From an uncultured Hyphomicrobiaceae bacterium (GTDB taxonomy: Bacteria; Pseudomonadota; Alphaproteobacteria; Rhizobiales; Hyphomicrobiaceae), in assembly GCA_937873575.1 (NCBI GenBank), contig CALMPK010000207.1:1-57950 (forward strand): a stretch of DNA of 57,950 nt. Direction: 5' to 3'. This document shows positions 25,201 through 36,022 of the stretch, piece after piece. Under the pieces are notes generated by a model, which worked only from the letters and a program-made list of their open reading frames with translations, did not search any database and was not told the origin of the DNA. Positions within the stretch are counted from its first letter, which is position 1, and every line of letters starts with the position of its first letter. The position numbers and the translations under genes are program-made.

Positions 25201-26268
25201 GTGAAATCGCTCAAGAACTGGATAGTCGCGATCGTCGTCATTGCCGTGGTCGCCGGAGCCTATTACGGCTTGCGCATTTATGATGCATCGGGGCTGCCGG
25301 CCGGGATCGCCGGCGGAAACGGTCGGATCGAGGCCACGGAAATCGATATCTCCACGAAGACCGCGGGCCGGATCAAGGAGATCCTGGTCGAGGAAGGCGC
25401 ATTCGTGAGCGCCGGTCAGGTGCTCGCTACCATGGACACACAGCAGCTGGAGGCTCAGAAAAAACAGGCCGAAGCCTCGCTGCAGCGCGCCGTCATCAGC
25501 GTCGATACCGCAAGAAGCCTTCTGTCCCAGCGCCAAGCGGAGCGTGAAGCTGCCGCTGCGGTCATCGGCCAGCACGAAGCCGAGCAGGAGGCTGCCGAGC
25601 GGAAACTCGCACGCACCGAGCAACTGATCAGAACCAATACGACATCGCTGCAAACTCTTGACGACGACCGGGCTTCGGCACAGAGATCACGGGCAGCCGT
25701 CGCGGCCGCGAAGGCGTCGCTTTCCGCTTCCGAGGCCGCCATCGGCGCCGCCAAGGCCCAGATCATCGATGCGGAGGCTTCGGTCGTGGCCGCCCAGGCG
25801 GCCATTGAAAGCATCGTTGTGGATATCAATGACAGCACGCTGAGATCACCCCGCGAAGGGCGCGTACAGTACCGCGTAGCCCAGCCGGGCGAAGTGCTGT
25901 CGTCGGGAGGCCGCGTCCTCAATATCGTCGATCTCAGCGACGTTTACATGACCTTCTTCCTGCCGACCGAACAGGCGGGCCGCATTCAGATGGGATCCGA
26001 GGTTCGTCTCGTTCTCGACGCCGCCCCTCAGTACGTCATCCCCGCCACGGCAAGCTTCGTGGCGGACGTCGCACAGTTCACACCGAAAACGGTCGAGACA
26101 GAGGAGGAGCGTCAGAAGCTGATGTTCCGCATCAGGGCGAAAATATCGCCGGAACTGCTGCGCGAGCATATTCAGTACGTCAAGACGGGGCTCCCGGGGA
26201 TGGCATATGTCCGCATCGCGCAGGATGCCGAATGGCCTGCGCACCTCACCGAGGCCCTGGTGAAATGA
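25201..26268 (+). CDS. HlyD-type membrane fusion protein (YhiI-like)
   Basis: This 355-residue protein starts with GTG at 25201, seven bases after GGGGAGG. It has one N-terminal membrane helix (6-26), the first lipoyl motif ([20 protein letters not shown]), a long alanine- and glutamate-rich coiled coil (about 85-205) and the second lipoyl half ([20 protein letters not shown]). It would link the ABC exporter below to an outer-membrane channel. The order hlyD-rbbA-yhhJ is the standard one for this exporter family. It overlaps rbbA by 4 bases. Confidence 0.92.
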   Translation: MKSLKNWIVAIVVIAVVAGAYYGLRIYDASGLPAGIAGGNGRIEATEIDISTKTAGRIKEILVEEGAFVSAGQVLATMDTQQLEAQKKQAEASLQRAVISVDTARSLLSQRQAEREAAAAVIGQHEAEQEAAERKLARTEQLIRTNTTSLQTLDDDRASAQRSRAAVAAAKASLSASEAAIGAAKAQIIDAEASVVAAQAAIESIVVDINDSTLRSPREGRVQYRVAQPGEVLSSGGRVLNIVDLSDVYMTFFLPTEQAGRIQMGSEVRLVLDAAPQYVIPATASFVADVAQFTPKTVETEEERQKLMFRIRAKISPELLREHIQYVKTGLPGMAYVRIAQDAEWPAHLTEALVK

Positions 26269-29051
26269 GACGCTTGTCGGAAGGAGAGCACGACGCGCAG
26301 GAATCTCCTTCCGCCGTCGTAAAAATCAAGGATGTCAGCCTGTCTTACGGCAAGACGCGCGCGCTCGATACTGTTGGCCTCGACATTCCCGCCGGCATCA
26401 TGGTCGGGCTGATCGGTCCCGACGGCGTCGGAAAATCCAGTCTGCTCAGCCTGATTGCGGGCGCGCACAAGGTTCAGGACGGCCATATTGAGGTGCTGGG
26501 CGGCGACATCGCCGACAAGAAGCACCGCGACCGGACCTGCCCGCAGATCGCTTACATGCCCCAGGGTCTCGGAAAGAACCTCTACCCGACCCTGTCGGTG
26601 TTCGAGAACATCGAGTTTTTCGCGCGCCTGTTCGGCCAGGACAAGCGCGAGCGTGAACTCCGCATCGACGACCTGCTCCGGCGTACCGGGTTGGCCCCCT
26701 TCCCCGACCGCCCGGCCGGCAAACTGTCGGGCGGTATGAAGCAGAAGGTCGGACTTTGCTGCGCCCTGATCCATGACCCGGATCTGCTAATCCTCGACGA
26801 ACCGACCACAGGCGTGGATCCCCTGTCGCGCCGGCAATTCTGGGAGCTGATCGACGATATCCGCCGCGACCGTCCGTCGATGAGCGTGGTCGTCGCGACC
26901 GCCTATATGGAGGAGGCGCAGCGCTTCGACTGGCTGGTTGCCATGGATGACGGCAAGATCCTTGCGACCGGCACGCCGCAGGAGCTGCTCGCGCGCACCG
27001 GAGCGGCCAACCTCGATGCCGCCTTCGTCGCCCTTCTTCCTGAAGAAAGACGTTCCGGTTACCACGAGGTGGTCATACCGCCTCGATCAGATGAGGGAGG
27101 GTCGGACTTCGCCATCGAAGCCGAACACCTGACCATGCGTTTCGGTGACTTCACCGCCGTCGACAATGTGAGTTTTCAGATACCCCGCGGCGAAATCTTC
27201 GGGTTCCTCGGCTCGAATGGCTGCGGCAAGACCACGACCATGAAGATGCTCACCGGCCTCCTGCCGGCGACCGAAGGAACCGCAAAGCTGTTCGGCCACG
27301 AGGTCGATCCGAAAGATATCGAGGTAAGGCGGAAGGTCGGCTATATGAGCCAAGCCTTCTCGCTCTACACCGAGCTTACGGTCCGCCAGAACCTCGACTT
27401 GCACGCCAGGCTCTTCAACCTGCCGCCCGATAAAATTCCGACGCGCATTGCGGACATGGCCGAACGTTTCGACCTCGATGAGATCATGGATACGTTGCCG
27501 GATGCGTTGCCGCTCGGCATCCGGCAGAGATTGTCGCTCGCCGTGGCGATGATCCACGCGCCCGACATTCTGATCCTGGACGAACCCACATCGGGCGTCG
27601 ATCCGGTGGCGCGCGACGGGTTCTGGCAGATCCTCTCCGACCTGTCGCGCAAGGATGGCGTGACGATCTTCGTTTCGACCCATTTCATGAACGAAGCCGA
27701 GCTTTGCGACCGGATTTCACTCATGCATGCCGGCAAAGTGCTTGTCAGCGACACGCCACGCGGCATCATCGAAAAGCGTTCAGCTGGGACGCTGGAGGAA
27801 GCCTTCATTTCCTATCTGGAGGAGGCTATCGGCGACAAGACTTCACCAGCGTCCGCCCCAATCGCGCAGCGTGAAGAGGCGGATGAAGCCGCCGCGCCCC
27901 CGCCGGCTTCATCCGCCAGCTCGACTTTCAACCTACGCCGTATGCTCGCCTATACGCGGCGGGAATCGCTCGAACTGCGCCGGGATCCGATCCGCGCGAC
28001 GCTCGCCATTTTCGGCAGCGTCATTTTGATGTTCGTCGTGGGCTTCGGCATCAACATGGATATCGAGAACCTGTCCTTTGCCGTGCTCGACCGGGACGAC
28101 ACCACGATCAGCCGCGACTACACACTCCAGATCGCCGGATCCCGCTATTTCACGGAGAAGGCGCCGATCGTCGATTACAACGACCTCGATCGACGCATGC
28201 GCAATGGCGAACTCAGCCTCGCACTGGAGATCCCGCCAGGCTTCGGGCGCGATGTCGCGCGGGGCACCAAGGTCGAAATCGGCGCCTGGATCGACGGTGC
28301 AATGCCTTCGCGGGCCGAGACTGTGCGGGGTTATGTGCAAGGCATGCATCAGACATGGCTCACCCAGAAGGCACGTGAACTCTATGGCGACGCGGCAACC
28401 ACCGGCACCTTCCAGATCGCCCTTCGATACCGCTACAATCCGAGCGTCGAGAGCCTCAAGGCCATGGTGCCGGCCGTCATCCCGATGCTGTTGATGATGA
28501 TCCCCGCCATGCTCGCCGTTCTGAGCGTCGTGCGCGAAAAGGAACTCGGCTCTATCATCAATTTCTACGTGACGCCCGTCACTCGGGTGGAGTTCCTCCT
28601 CGGCAAGCAGTTACCCTATATCGCGCTTGCCATGCTCAACTTCTTCATGTTGACGGCCTTCGCGATCTTCGTGTTCCAGGTGCCGGTGACAGGCAGCTTC
28701 CTGACGCTGACCGGTGCTGCACTTCTCTACGTCACGGCGGCGACCGGGCTGGGACTTCTCATTTCCACCTTCATGAACAGCCAGATTGCTGCGATCTTCG
28801 GGACCGCGTTGATCACACTCATTCCGGCCGTCCAGTATTCCGGAATGATCGATCCGGTCTCCTCGCTGGAGGGGGCCGGCGCATTTATCGGACAGATCTA
28901 TCCGGCGACCTACTTCGTCACGATCGCACGCGGTACGTTCTCCAAAGCGCTAGAGTTCAGCGATCTCGCGGCGTCCTTCATCCCGCTCCTGATCGCTGTC
29001 CCGGTTCTTCTCGCCAGCAGCGCGGCGCTCCTCAAGAAACAGGCGGGGTGA
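26265..29051 (+). CDS. Fused ABC exporter: two ATPase domains plus ABC-2 permease (RbbA/YhiH-like)
   Basis: This 928-residue protein carries two ABC ATPase domains and a permease domain. The first has Walker [10 protein letters not shown], signature LSGGMKQK and Walker [13 protein letters not shown]. The second has Walker [10 protein letters not shown], Walker [13 protein letters not shown] and a degenerate signature (PLGIRQRLS). The last 370 residues have six helices of the ABC2 type, after a periplasmic domain. E. coli RbbA was named a ribosome-associated ATPase, but this layout is that of an exporter. The start at 26265 overlaps hlyD as ATGA; the longer frame lies inside hlyD. Confidence 0.92.
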   Translation: MRRLSEGEHDAQESPSAVVKIKDVSLSYGKTRALDTVGLDIPAGIMVGLIGPDGVGKSSLLSLIAGAHKVQDGHIEVLGGDIADKKHRDRTCPQIAYMPQGLGKNLYPTLSVFENIEFFARLFGQDKRERELRIDDLLRRTGLAPFPDRPAGKLSGGMKQKVGLCCALIHDPDLLILDEPTTGVDPLSRRQFWELIDDIRRDRPSMSVVVATAYMEEAQRFDWLVAMDDGKILATGTPQELLARTGAANLDAAFVALLPEERRSGYHEVVIPPRSDEGGSDFAIEAEHLTMRFGDFTAVDNVSFQIPRGEIFGFLGSNGCGKTTTMKMLTGLLPATEGTAKLFGHEVDPKDIEVRRKVGYMSQAFSLYTELTVRQNLDLHARLFNLPPDKIPTRIADMAERFDLDEIMDTLPDALPLGIRQRLSLAVAMIHAPDILILDEPTSGVDPVARDGFWQILSDLSRKDGVTIFVSTHFMNEAELCDRISLMHAGKVLVSDTPRGIIEKRSAGTLEEAFISYLEEAIGDKTSPASAPIAQREEADEAAAPPPASSASSTFNLRRMLAYTRRESLELRRDPIRATLAIFGSVILMFVVGFGINMDIENLSFAVLDRDDTTISRDYTLQIAGSRYFTEKAPIVDYNDLDRRMRNGELSLALEIPPGFGRDVARGTKVEIGAWIDGAMPSRAETVRGYVQGMHQTWLTQKARELYGDAATTGTFQIALRYRYNPSVESLKAMVPAVIPMLLMMIPAMLAVLSVVREKELGSIINFYVTPVTRVEFLLGKQLPYIALAMLNFFMLTAFAIFVFQVPVTGSFLTLTGAALLYVTAATGLGLLISTFMNSQIAAIFGTALITLIPAVQYSGMIDPVSSLEGAGAFIGQIYPATYFVTIARGTFSKALEFSDLAASFIPLLIAVPVLLASSAALLKKQAG

Positions 29052-29054
29052 TCC

Positions 29055-30167
29055 ATGCGCTTGGCCAACATCGCCCAACTCGGTATCAAGGAGCTGCGCG
29101 GTCTCGCCCGGGACCCAATGCTTGTCGTCCTTATCCTCTATGCCTTCACCCTGTCGATCTACACGGCTTCGACGTCGATGCCTGAGACGCTCAACAAGGC
29201 AGCCATTGCTATCGTGGACGAAGACCAGTCTCCCGTCTCCTCCCGGATCCTGACCGCGTTCTATCCGCCTTATTTTTCCATTCCCAAGATCATATCGCAG
29301 CATGAGATGGACAGTCGCATGGATGCGGGGCTCGACACCTTCGCCCTCGACATTCCCCCGAATTTCCAGCGTGATCTGCTTGCCGGTCGAACGCCGACGA
29401 TCCAGCTCAATGTCGACGCCACCCGCATGTCGCAGGCCTTCAGCGGCGGCGGCTATATCCAGTCCATCGTTTCCAGCGAAGTCAACGAGTATCTCGACCG
29501 CTACCGTGGAACCACCGAGGTTCCTGTGGATCTCGCTCTGCGTTCTCGCTTCAACCAGGAGCTCAACAAGGGTTGGTTCGGCGCCATTTCCAATGTGATC
29601 TCATCGATCACGATGCTTTCGATCGTGCTCACGGGCGCGGCGCTCATACGTGAACGCGAGCATGGCACCATCGAGCATCTTCTCGTGATGCCGGTGACGC
29701 CGACAGAGATCATGCTGAGCAAAATATGGTCGATGGGGCTGGTCGTGCTTGTTGCCTGCGCCGTGTCGATCGTGTTCGTCGTGCAGGGGGTTCTTCAGGT
29801 GCCGATCCAGGGTTCCGTCGGCCTTTTTCTGGCGGGTGCAGCGTTGCAGCTCATCGCCACCACATGCATGGGAATTTTCCTTGCCACCATCGCCGGCTCG
29901 ATGCCGCAGTTCGGCCTGCTGCTGATGCTGGTCCTGCTTCCTCTTCAGGTCCTTTCGGGCGGCCTCACACCGCGCGAAAGCATGCCGCAGATCATTCAGG
30001 ACATCATGCTCGCGGCGCCAAACACCCACTTCGTGATCCTTGCACAATCGATCCTGTTTCGCGGCGCGGGCCTCGATGTGGTCTGGCCACAGCTGCTGGC
30101 TCTCGTGCTGATCGGCGCGGCGCTCTTTGTGTTTGCGCTCCGCCGCTTCCGAACCTTCTTGCAATAA
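29055..30167 (+). CDS. ABC-2 transporter permease (YhhJ-like)
   Basis: This 370-residue membrane protein has the ABC2_membrane layout: an N-terminal helix (LVVLILYAFTLSIYTAS), a large periplasmic domain (about 45-165), and five C-terminal helices with the conserved EREHGTIEHLLVMPVTPTEI motif and LPLQVLSGGLTPRESMP. It starts 4 bases after rbbA and completes the HlyD-RbbA-YhhJ exporter. The cargo of such systems is poorly known; toxic compounds or membrane components are both suggested for relatives. Confidence 0.92.
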   Translation: MRLANIAQLGIKELRGLARDPMLVVLILYAFTLSIYTASTSMPETLNKAAIAIVDEDQSPVSSRILTAFYPPYFSIPKIISQHEMDSRMDAGLDTFALDIPPNFQRDLLAGRTPTIQLNVDATRMSQAFSGGGYIQSIVSSEVNEYLDRYRGTTEVPVDLALRSRFNQELNKGWFGAISNVISSITMLSIVLTGAALIREREHGTIEHLLVMPVTPTEIMLSKIWSMGLVVLVACAVSIVFVVQGVLQVPIQGSVGLFLAGAALQLIATTCMGIFLATIAGSMPQFGLLLMLVLLPLQVLSGGLTPRESMPQIIQDIMLAAPNTHFVILAQSILFRGAGLDVVWPQLLALVLIGAALFVFALRRFRTFLQ

Positions 30168-30252
30168 GTGAGGCCGCGGTGATCCGCGCAGCCTTATCCA
30201 GGTAATCGATCGAAATACAGCAGCGATTTATTCGAACGGGAGGTTTGTCGTC

Positions 30253-31293
30253 ATGCAAGGACTTATGAAAGCTGCAATTGTTCATGAATTCGGAAAGCCA
30301 CTGTTGATCGAAAACGTTCCGATACCCGTACCCGGCCCGGGCGAACTGCTGGTGAAAGTGGCCGCCTGTGGCGTGTGCCACACCGATCTGCATGCCGCCT
30401 CCGGCGACTGGCCGGTCAAGCCATCCCTGCCCTTCATTCCCGGCCATGAGGTAGCAGGCACCGTCGCGGCACTCGGTCCAGGTGTCACGGACTTTGTAAT
30501 CGGCGATGCCGTCGGCATCGCATGGCTCCATGACGCCTGCATGCGGTGCGAACATTGCGAAACCGGCTGGGAGACGCTTTGCAAGCATCAACACAATACG
30601 GGCTACAGCTGCGATGGAGGCTTCGCGGAATACGCGATTGCCAATGCTGCATTCGCCGCAAGACTGCCTGACGACGTTGATTTCGCGGCGGTCGCGCCTA
30701 TTCTCTGCGCCGGGGTCACGACTTACAAAGGGCTCAAGGAAACCGAAGCGCGACCCGGGCAATGGGTCGCAATCTCCGGCATCGGCGGCCTGGGCCAGGT
30801 AGCCATCCAATACGCCAAAGCAATGGGACTGAAGGTCGTTGCACTGGATTTGGCGTCTGAGAAGCTCACATTGGCCAGAAGAACCGGAGCCGATCTGGCG
30901 CTTGACGCGCGGTCCCCGGACGCCATCGCCGAGGCCCTCGAAGCAACAGGCGGCGGAGCACACGGAGTGCTCGTCACCGCGGTATCGCCTCCGGCGTTCT
31001 CGCAGGCGCTCCAGCTCGTTCGACGAAAAGGCACCGTTGCTTTGGTCGGATTGCCGCCAGGCGAATTCGCGACGCCTATTTTCGATGTCGTCCTGAAGCG
31101 CATAACCGTGCGGGGCTCAATCGTCGGCACGCGCCGGGATCTTGACGAGGCCATCGCCTTTTTTACGGAAGGCAAAGTCAAGGCTCAGGTCACGCCGGCG
31201 CCGCTTGAGGACATCAACCGGATATTTCAAGAGCTGAAAGCTGGCCGCGTCGACGGCCGTGTGGTTCTCGACATGACAGGCAAGGCAGCCTGA
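30253..31293 (+). CDS. adhP: Zinc-dependent alcohol dehydrogenase
   Basis: This 346-residue medium-chain dehydrogenase has the catalytic-zinc region (CGVCHTDLHAASGDWP, PGHEVAGTV), the four-cysteine structural zinc loop (CMRCEHCETGWETLC) and an NAD-binding Rossmann motif (GIGGLGQVAIQYAKAMG). It most resembles the AdhP/AdhA ethanol-active group and would reoxidise NADH by reducing acetaldehyde, or do the reverse. A GGGAGG site lies 9 bases before the ATG at 30253; a second ATG four codons in is possible. The 85-base gap to the exporter shows no promoter with the shared box. Confidence 0.9.
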   Translation: MQGLMKAAIVHEFGKPLLIENVPIPVPGPGELLVKVAACGVCHTDLHAASGDWPVKPSLPFIPGHEVAGTVAALGPGVTDFVIGDAVGIAWLHDACMRCEHCETGWETLCKHQHNTGYSCDGGFAEYAIANAAFAARLPDDVDFAAVAPILCAGVTTYKGLKETEARPGQWVAISGIGGLGQVAIQYAKAMGLKVVALDLASEKLTLARRTGADLALDARSPDAIAEALEATGGGAHGVLVTAVSPPAFSQALQLVRRKGTVALVGLPPGEFATPIFDVVLKRITVRGSIVGTRRDLDEAIAFFTEGKVKAQVTPAPLEDINRIFQELKAGRVDGRVVLDMTGKAA

Positions 31294-31330
31294 TCAGTTT
31301 GGCGCTGCGGTTTCTTAAAAGGGGATAAAC

Positions 31331-31981
31331 ATGATTACATCCGACATCATGACGCGGGACGTTGCCACGATCAGTGTGGATGCTCATGTGCGCCACGCTG
31401 TTTCAGTGATGCTGGAGCGTGGCGTCAGCGGTCTGCCGGTAACGGATAGCGACGGAAAGCTCGTCGGGATCATTACGGAAGGCGATCTGATGTCTCGCAA
31501 GGAAATCGGAAGGTCTTTGCTCGATCGGCAGGACCATCCCATGACCGATGAGAACGATCTCAAGAATTACATTCATTGCAACAGCTGGCGCGTTGGTGAC
31601 GTCATGTCCCCGGAGGTTGTGACAGTAGCTGCTACCACCTCCCTGGCGACGGTGGCCGAGACGATGCTGAACCGCAATATCAAGCGGATTCCAGTGACGT
31701 CCGACCGCAGCGTCATCGGGATTGTCAGTCGCCGCGACCTCTTGAAGTCGACCTCTTTTTCCTGCTTCGAACAGATTGCGCGGGGGGATGAAGGGATCAG
31801 GCTTGCGGCATCAGCACGCCTTCGCAACGACCTTGGCTTTGATCCGGAAAGGCTGAAGATCGACGTGCACGGCGGGACGGTCGCGGTCACCGGAGCACAT
31901 TTGACAGATCTTCAACTCCGGGCCGTGAAATGTGTCATTGAGGGCATACCGGGTGCGAGCTTCTCCGGTAAACCGACTTGA
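31331..31981 (+). CDS. CBS-pair and BON-domain protein
   Basis: This 216-residue protein has two CBS motifs (ITSDIMTRDVATISVDA with GLPVTDSDGKLVGIITEGDL; VGDVMSPEVVTVAATTS with RIPVTSDRSVIGIVSRRDLL) and a C-terminal BON-like fold (about 160-212, LRNDLGFDPERLKIDVHGGT). CBS pairs bind adenine nucleotides, and BON domains often contact membranes or proteins. The likely role is energy or stress sensing. It follows adh by 37 bases and may be cotranscribed with it. Confidence 0.87.
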   Translation: MITSDIMTRDVATISVDAHVRHAVSVMLERGVSGLPVTDSDGKLVGIITEGDLMSRKEIGRSLLDRQDHPMTDENDLKNYIHCNSWRVGDVMSPEVVTVAATTSLATVAETMLNRNIKRIPVTSDRSVIGIVSRRDLLKSTSFSCFEQIARGDEGIRLAASARLRNDLGFDPERLKIDVHGGTVAVTGAHLTDLQLRAVKCVIEGIPGASFSGKPT

Positions 31982-32192
31982 TAGGATTTCGCACAAACTG
32001 ACGTCGACCGATATTCATGCTTTGAATCCGGTATCCTCCCCTGACCACGCCGGATAGCGACGCGCGGCTTTTCTCAGAATTCGGTCAGCAACCAGACAAG
32101 GCAGAGCGAGATCGTTGATCGATGCTTTGGTTGAACACTACTGCCCAGGGATCAGCCTTCGGGAAAGTGCCATAGCATGAAATTCATATAGT
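31982..32192. other. Intergenic, no gene seen
   Basis: Between the CBS-BON gene and promoter C there is no open frame with family resemblance, nor a clear terminator. Together with 32193-32338 it forms a 357-base non-coding stretch in which only promoter C is interpretable. Confidence 0.4.
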
Positions 32193-32230
32193 CATCATCC
32201 GTTGACTCAGATCAATTCCCTGGCCTAGAA
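32193..32230 (+). promoter_or_regulatory. Promoter of arc operon with shared box and FNR-like site (site C)
   Basis: CATCATCCGTTGAC (32193-32206) runs into -35 TTGACT (32202-32207), followed after 17 bases by a weak -10 CTAGAA (32225-32230). The -35 is also the left half of TTGACTCAGATCAA (32202-32215), which fits the FNR/FixK/Anr pattern TTGA-N6-TCAA. Arginine deiminase operons are commonly controlled by such oxygen-sensing regulators. The first gene starts 108 bases downstream. Confidence 0.6.
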
Positions 32231-32338
32231 AATAAGCAATCGTCACTTTGGCCGGATGGAGAAGCCTTTCTCTGTTCCGAGGCATTCGCTTGCGCTCAGA
32301 CGCCAGCTTAGCTTGTCAACTATTTCCTGGGAGGGGGT

Positions 32339-33769
32339 ATGAGCACTGTTTCTGAAGCACCGGAGGAACGTCGTTTTCAGTTCCCAACCGCATTCACCAT
32401 CCTCTTTGGCTTGATCGTTCTGGTCGCCGCATTCACATGGATCATACCGGCCGGGCAGTACGACCGTGTTCAGAATGTTGCCTTGAACAAGCAAGTGCCG
32501 GTCGCGGGGACCTATGCGGTCGCTGAGCCGGCGCCGCAGGGGATATTCGACATCATCATGGCGCCGATACGCGGTTTCTACGATCCCGCAGCCGGCACCG
32601 CAAACGCGATCGACGTCGCTCTCTTCGTCCTGGTGATCGGCGGGTTTATCGGTGTCGTGACCGCCACAGGCGCGATCAATGCAGGCATCGAGCGGGCCAT
32701 GAGTAGCCTGAACGGCCATGAGAAATGGATGATCCCATTCCTCATGGCATTGTTCGCCTTCGGCGGCACGACCTACGGCATGGCCGAGGAAACGCTGGCC
32801 TTCTATATGCTTCTCATCCCGATCATGATCGCGGCGCGCTATGACGCGGTAACCGCTGTTGCCATCATCCTGCTTGGCGCGGGCGTTGGAGTTCTCGGTT
32901 CCACCGTCAATGCGTTCGCCACTGTTATCGCTTCGGATGCCGCGGGCGTGCCGTTCACGCAAGGGCTCGTGTTGCGGCTCGTCATCCTTGGCCTGACATG
33001 GCTCGCCTGCGTCGCGTACGTGATGCGCTATGCCGAGAGGGTGAGGCTCGACCCCACCAGGTCACTTGTCTACGACATGAAGGCAGACAACGAGAAGCAT
33101 TTCCTCAGCGCGCACCATGATGGAGCCGAATTTACCACGACCCACAAGCTCGTGCTGGCGGTCTTTGCTCTCACGTTTGCCGTAATGGTCTGGGGCGTGC
33201 TGAAGGGCGGCTGGTGGATGGGCGAAATGAGTGGCCTGTTCCTAGCATCCGCTATTGTGGTCGGCTTCATAGCCCGGACCGGCGAGAAGAATTTTACGGA
33301 TGCCTTCGTCAATGGTGCCCGCGATCTTCTAGGTGTTGCCCTGATCATCGGTCTGGCGCGCGGCATCGTTGTCATCATGGATGCGGGCAAGATTACCGAC
33401 ACCATACTGCATTGGGCCGAAGGTTCGGTTGCAGGCCTCGGCAAGGTCGCCTTTATCAACGTGATGTACTGGCTTCAGGTGCTGATGTCATTTTTCGTGC
33501 CTTCATCATCGGGGCTCGCGGTTCTGACTATGCCGATAATGGCACCGGTCGCCGATTTCGCCGGCGTCGGCCGCGACCACGTCGTTACCGCCTACCAGTC
33601 GGCCAACGGCATCGTGAATCTCGTCAATCCGACCTTCGCCGTCGTCATGGGAGCGCTGGCGATCGGTCGCGTACCCTACGAACGGTGGCTGCGCTTCATG
33701 TGGCCGCTCCTCGTGATCCTCACCATCATTATCATGGCGAGCCTGAGCGTCGCCACCGTCATTGCCTAA
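32339..33769 (+). CDS. YfcC-family antiporter, probable arginine/ornithine exchanger
   Basis: This 476-residue membrane protein of the YfcC/DcuC superfamily has about 12 helices. Landmarks are FTWIIPAGQYDRVQNVAL near the N-terminus, GGTTYGMAEETLAFY and GVGVLGSTVNAFAT in the first half, and FVPSSSGLAVLTMPIMAPVA and YQSANGIVNLVNPT in the second. Family members inside arginine deiminase operons act as arginine/ornithine antiporters, the role of ArcD. That assignment rests on context. GGGAGGGGG lies directly before the ATG. It is 12 bases upstream of arcA. Confidence 0.87.
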   Translation: MSTVSEAPEERRFQFPTAFTILFGLIVLVAAFTWIIPAGQYDRVQNVALNKQVPVAGTYAVAEPAPQGIFDIIMAPIRGFYDPAAGTANAIDVALFVLVIGGFIGVVTATGAINAGIERAMSSLNGHEKWMIPFLMALFAFGGTTYGMAEETLAFYMLLIPIMIAARYDAVTAVAIILLGAGVGVLGSTVNAFATVIASDAAGVPFTQGLVLRLVILGLTWLACVAYVMRYAERVRLDPTRSLVYDMKADNEKHFLSAHHDGAEFTTTHKLVLAVFALTFAVMVWGVLKGGWWMGEMSGLFLASAIVVGFIARTGEKNFTDAFVNGARDLLGVALIIGLARGIVVIMDAGKITDTILHWAEGSVAGLGKVAFINVMYWLQVLMSFFVPSSSGLAVLTMPIMAPVADFAGVGRDHVVTAYQSANGIVNLVNPTFAVVMGALAIGRVPYERWLRFMWPLLVILTIIIMASLSVATVIA

Positions 33770-33781
33770 AGGAGATTTTCA

Positions 33782-35008
33782 ATGGCTCCCACCTATGGCG
33801 TTCACTCGGAAGTCGGAAAGCTTCGTCGTGTTCTCGTCCATCGCCCCGGCGCTGCGCTCGCTCGCCTGACCCCTTCCAACTGCCATGAACTGCTCTTTGA
33901 CGACGTCATCTGGGTCAAGCAGGCTCGCGTTGAGCACCTGACCTTTGTGGACGCCATGCGCCATCGCGGCGTTGAGGTAGTATTTCTGCGGGAGATGCTT
34001 GCTGAGACACTACAAATCCCCGAGGCGCGCCAATGGCTTCTCGAACGTCGCGTTACCGACGATACCGTTGGAGTTGGTTTCGCAGACGACCTAAGGGCGC
34101 ATCTTATGGAGATCGAAGCTGATGCGCTTTCCTTGATCCTGATGGGTGGCCTGAGCAAGGCAGAGCTACCGATCAAGAGTGGCGGCTTGCTCTCGGAAAC
34201 GTTGCGTCCAGAAGACTTTACTCTGCCGCCACTGCCTAACCACCTGTTCACACGCGACACCACCTGCTGGATTTATGGCGGCGTCACGCTCAATCCGATG
34301 CGATGGAATGCACGAAAGCTCGAAACCGTCAACATCGCTGCCATCTACAGATTCCATCCCGATTTCGCCGATGCCGGTTTTCCGGTCTGGTGGGGAGATC
34401 CTGACAAGGACCACGGCCTCGCCACGCTGGAGGGCGGCGATGTCATGCCGATCGGCAACGAGACAGTTCTCGTCGGTATGGGAGAGCGGACGACGCCACA
34501 GGCTGTCGGTCAACTCGCACGGTCCCTGTTCGCGAAGGGCGGAGCGCAAAGAGTGATCGCCTGCAAGCTACCGATCGAGCGAGCCTCGATGCATCTCGAT
34601 ACTGTCTTCAGCTTCTGCGATCGCGATCTCGTGACACTTTTCGCCGATGTGGCCCACAAGATCGAACCTTATTCCATTCGCCCAGGTGAGAGGGAAGGCG
34701 CAATCGATGTCCGCAAGGAGGAGCACCCGCTCGTGGACGTCGCTGCCGAAGTGCTGGGTTTGAAACAGTTGCGTGTCGTTGAGACGGGCGGAGACGCGTA
34801 TGTCGCCGAGCGCGAGCAGTGGGATGACGGTAACAACGTTGTGGCGCTCGAGCCTGGCGTCGTCGTCGCTTACGACCGTAACACCTACACCAACACCCAA
34901 CTGCGCAAGGCAGGCGTAGAGGTCATCACCGTGCCCGGCGCCGAGCTCGGACGCGGTCGTGGTGGCGGTCATTGCATGACCTGCCCGCTTGTTCGAGATC
35001 CCGTTTAA
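33782..35008 (+). CDS. arcA: Arginine deiminase
   Basis: This 408-residue cytoplasmic enzyme hydrolyses arginine to citrulline and ammonia. Conserved segments are [41 protein letters not shown] (substrate binding), [30 protein letters not shown] (catalytic histidine region) and the C-terminal [13 protein letters not shown] with the nucleophilic cysteine near C398. Length is standard. An AAAGGAG site precedes the ATG. The ammonia raises pH, so the gene links the island to acid as well as energy stress. Confidence 0.97.
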   Translation: MAPTYGVHSEVGKLRRVLVHRPGAALARLTPSNCHELLFDDVIWVKQARVEHLTFVDAMRHRGVEVVFLREMLAETLQIPEARQWLLERRVTDDTVGVGFADDLRAHLMEIEADALSLILMGGLSKAELPIKSGGLLSETLRPEDFTLPPLPNHLFTRDTTCWIYGGVTLNPMRWNARKLETVNIAAIYRFHPDFADAGFPVWWGDPDKDHGLATLEGGDVMPIGNETVLVGMGERTTPQAVGQLARSLFAKGGAQRVIACKLPIERASMHLDTVFSFCDRDLVTLFADVAHKIEPYSIRPGEREGAIDVRKEEHPLVDVAAEVLGLKQLRVVETGGDAYVAEREQWDDGNNVVALEPGVVVAYDRNTYTNTQLRKAGVEVITVPGAELGRGRGGGHCMTCPLVRDPV

Positions 35009-35019
35009 AGGAGCCTGTC

Positions 35020-36021
35020 ATGCCCGTGAACCTGAAAGGTCGCAGCGTCCTGAAGCTACTGGATTTCACGCCCGACGAAATCCGCTTTCTGCTCAAGCTG
35101 TCAGCATCGCTCAAACAGGCAAAATATGGCGGCTACGAGGAGCCGCGCCTGAAAGGCAAGAACATCGCGCTGATCTTCGAGAAGGATTCGACACGTACCC
35201 GCACTGGCTTCGAGGTCGCCGCTTACGACCAGGGCGCGCACGTCACCTACCTTGGCCCGACCGGCACCCAGATCGGCAAGAAGGAATCGATGAAGGATAC
35301 CGCGCGCGTGCTCGGAAGAATGTATGACGGCATCGAGTATCGCGGCTTCGGGCAGGAGCAGGCCGAGACACTGGCAGCATTCGCTGGCGTTCCGGTCTAC
35401 AACGGGCTGACCGACGAATTCCATCCGACCCAGATCCTGGCCGATTTCCTGACCATGCGGGAATACACACGCAAGCACCTGTCGCAGGTCACCTTCGCCT
35501 TCCTCGGTGACGCCGGAAACAACATGGGTAACTCGCTCCTTGCCGGCGCCGCGCAGATTGGCATGGATGTGCGCCTCGGCGCGCCGAAGGCCTGCTGGCC
35601 CGAGGCCGATCTGGTCCGACAGTGCCAGGAGATCGCAGCCAGGACCGGTGCGAAGATCACCCTGACCGAAGATCCTTACGAGGCCGTCAACGGCTGCGAT
35701 TTCGTCTACACCGATGTCTGGGTGTCGATGGGGGAGCCGGATTCGGTCTGGAAAGAGCGCATCGAACTCCTCACACCTTATCGCGTCACCGCTGATATCA
35801 TGACTGCAACAGGCAATCCGCACGCAAAATTCATGCACTGCCTGCCCGCGTTCCACAACCGCGAGACCGAGGTCGGCGAGAAAATCTTCCAGCAATACGG
35901 CGTCGACAGCATGGAAGTGACGGAAGAGGTCTTCGAATCCGAAGCCTCCATCGTCTTCGATCAGGCCGAAAACCGCATGCACACGATCAAGGCTCTGCTG
36001 GTCGCAACGCTGGGATCGTGA
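35020..36021 (+). CDS. arcB: Catabolic ornithine carbamoyltransferase
   Basis: This 333-residue enzyme splits citrulline with phosphate into ornithine and carbamoyl-phosphate in this pathway. Visible are the carbamoyl-phosphate site ([15 protein letters not shown]), [14 protein letters not shown], the ornithine loop ([13 protein letters not shown]) and [10 protein letters not shown]. The extended length and SMGE loop favour the catabolic over the anabolic form. The start at 35020 follows AAAGGAG; the track-long frame starting inside arcA was rejected. It ends one base before arcC. Confidence 0.95.
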   Translation: MPVNLKGRSVLKLLDFTPDEIRFLLKLSASLKQAKYGGYEEPRLKGKNIALIFEKDSTRTRTGFEVAAYDQGAHVTYLGPTGTQIGKKESMKDTARVLGRMYDGIEYRGFGQEQAETLAAFAGVPVYNGLTDEFHPTQILADFLTMREYTRKHLSQVTFAFLGDAGNNMGNSLLAGAAQIGMDVRLGAPKACWPEADLVRQCQEIAARTGAKITLTEDPYEAVNGCDFVYTDVWVSMGEPDSVWKERIELLTPYRVTADIMTATGNPHAKFMHCLPAFHNRETEVGEKIFQQYGVDSMEVTEEVFESEASIVFDQAENRMHTIKALLVATLGS

Positions 36022-36022
36022 C

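Noticed and set aside
24863-25204. Plus-strand ORF of 113 codons whose stop overlaps the hlyD GTG start
   Set aside because: The composition is unlike a protein (serine/arginine/histidine-rich, no pattern), the ribosome binding site is weak, and overlapping frames exist. It is more likely leader RNA from promoter F.
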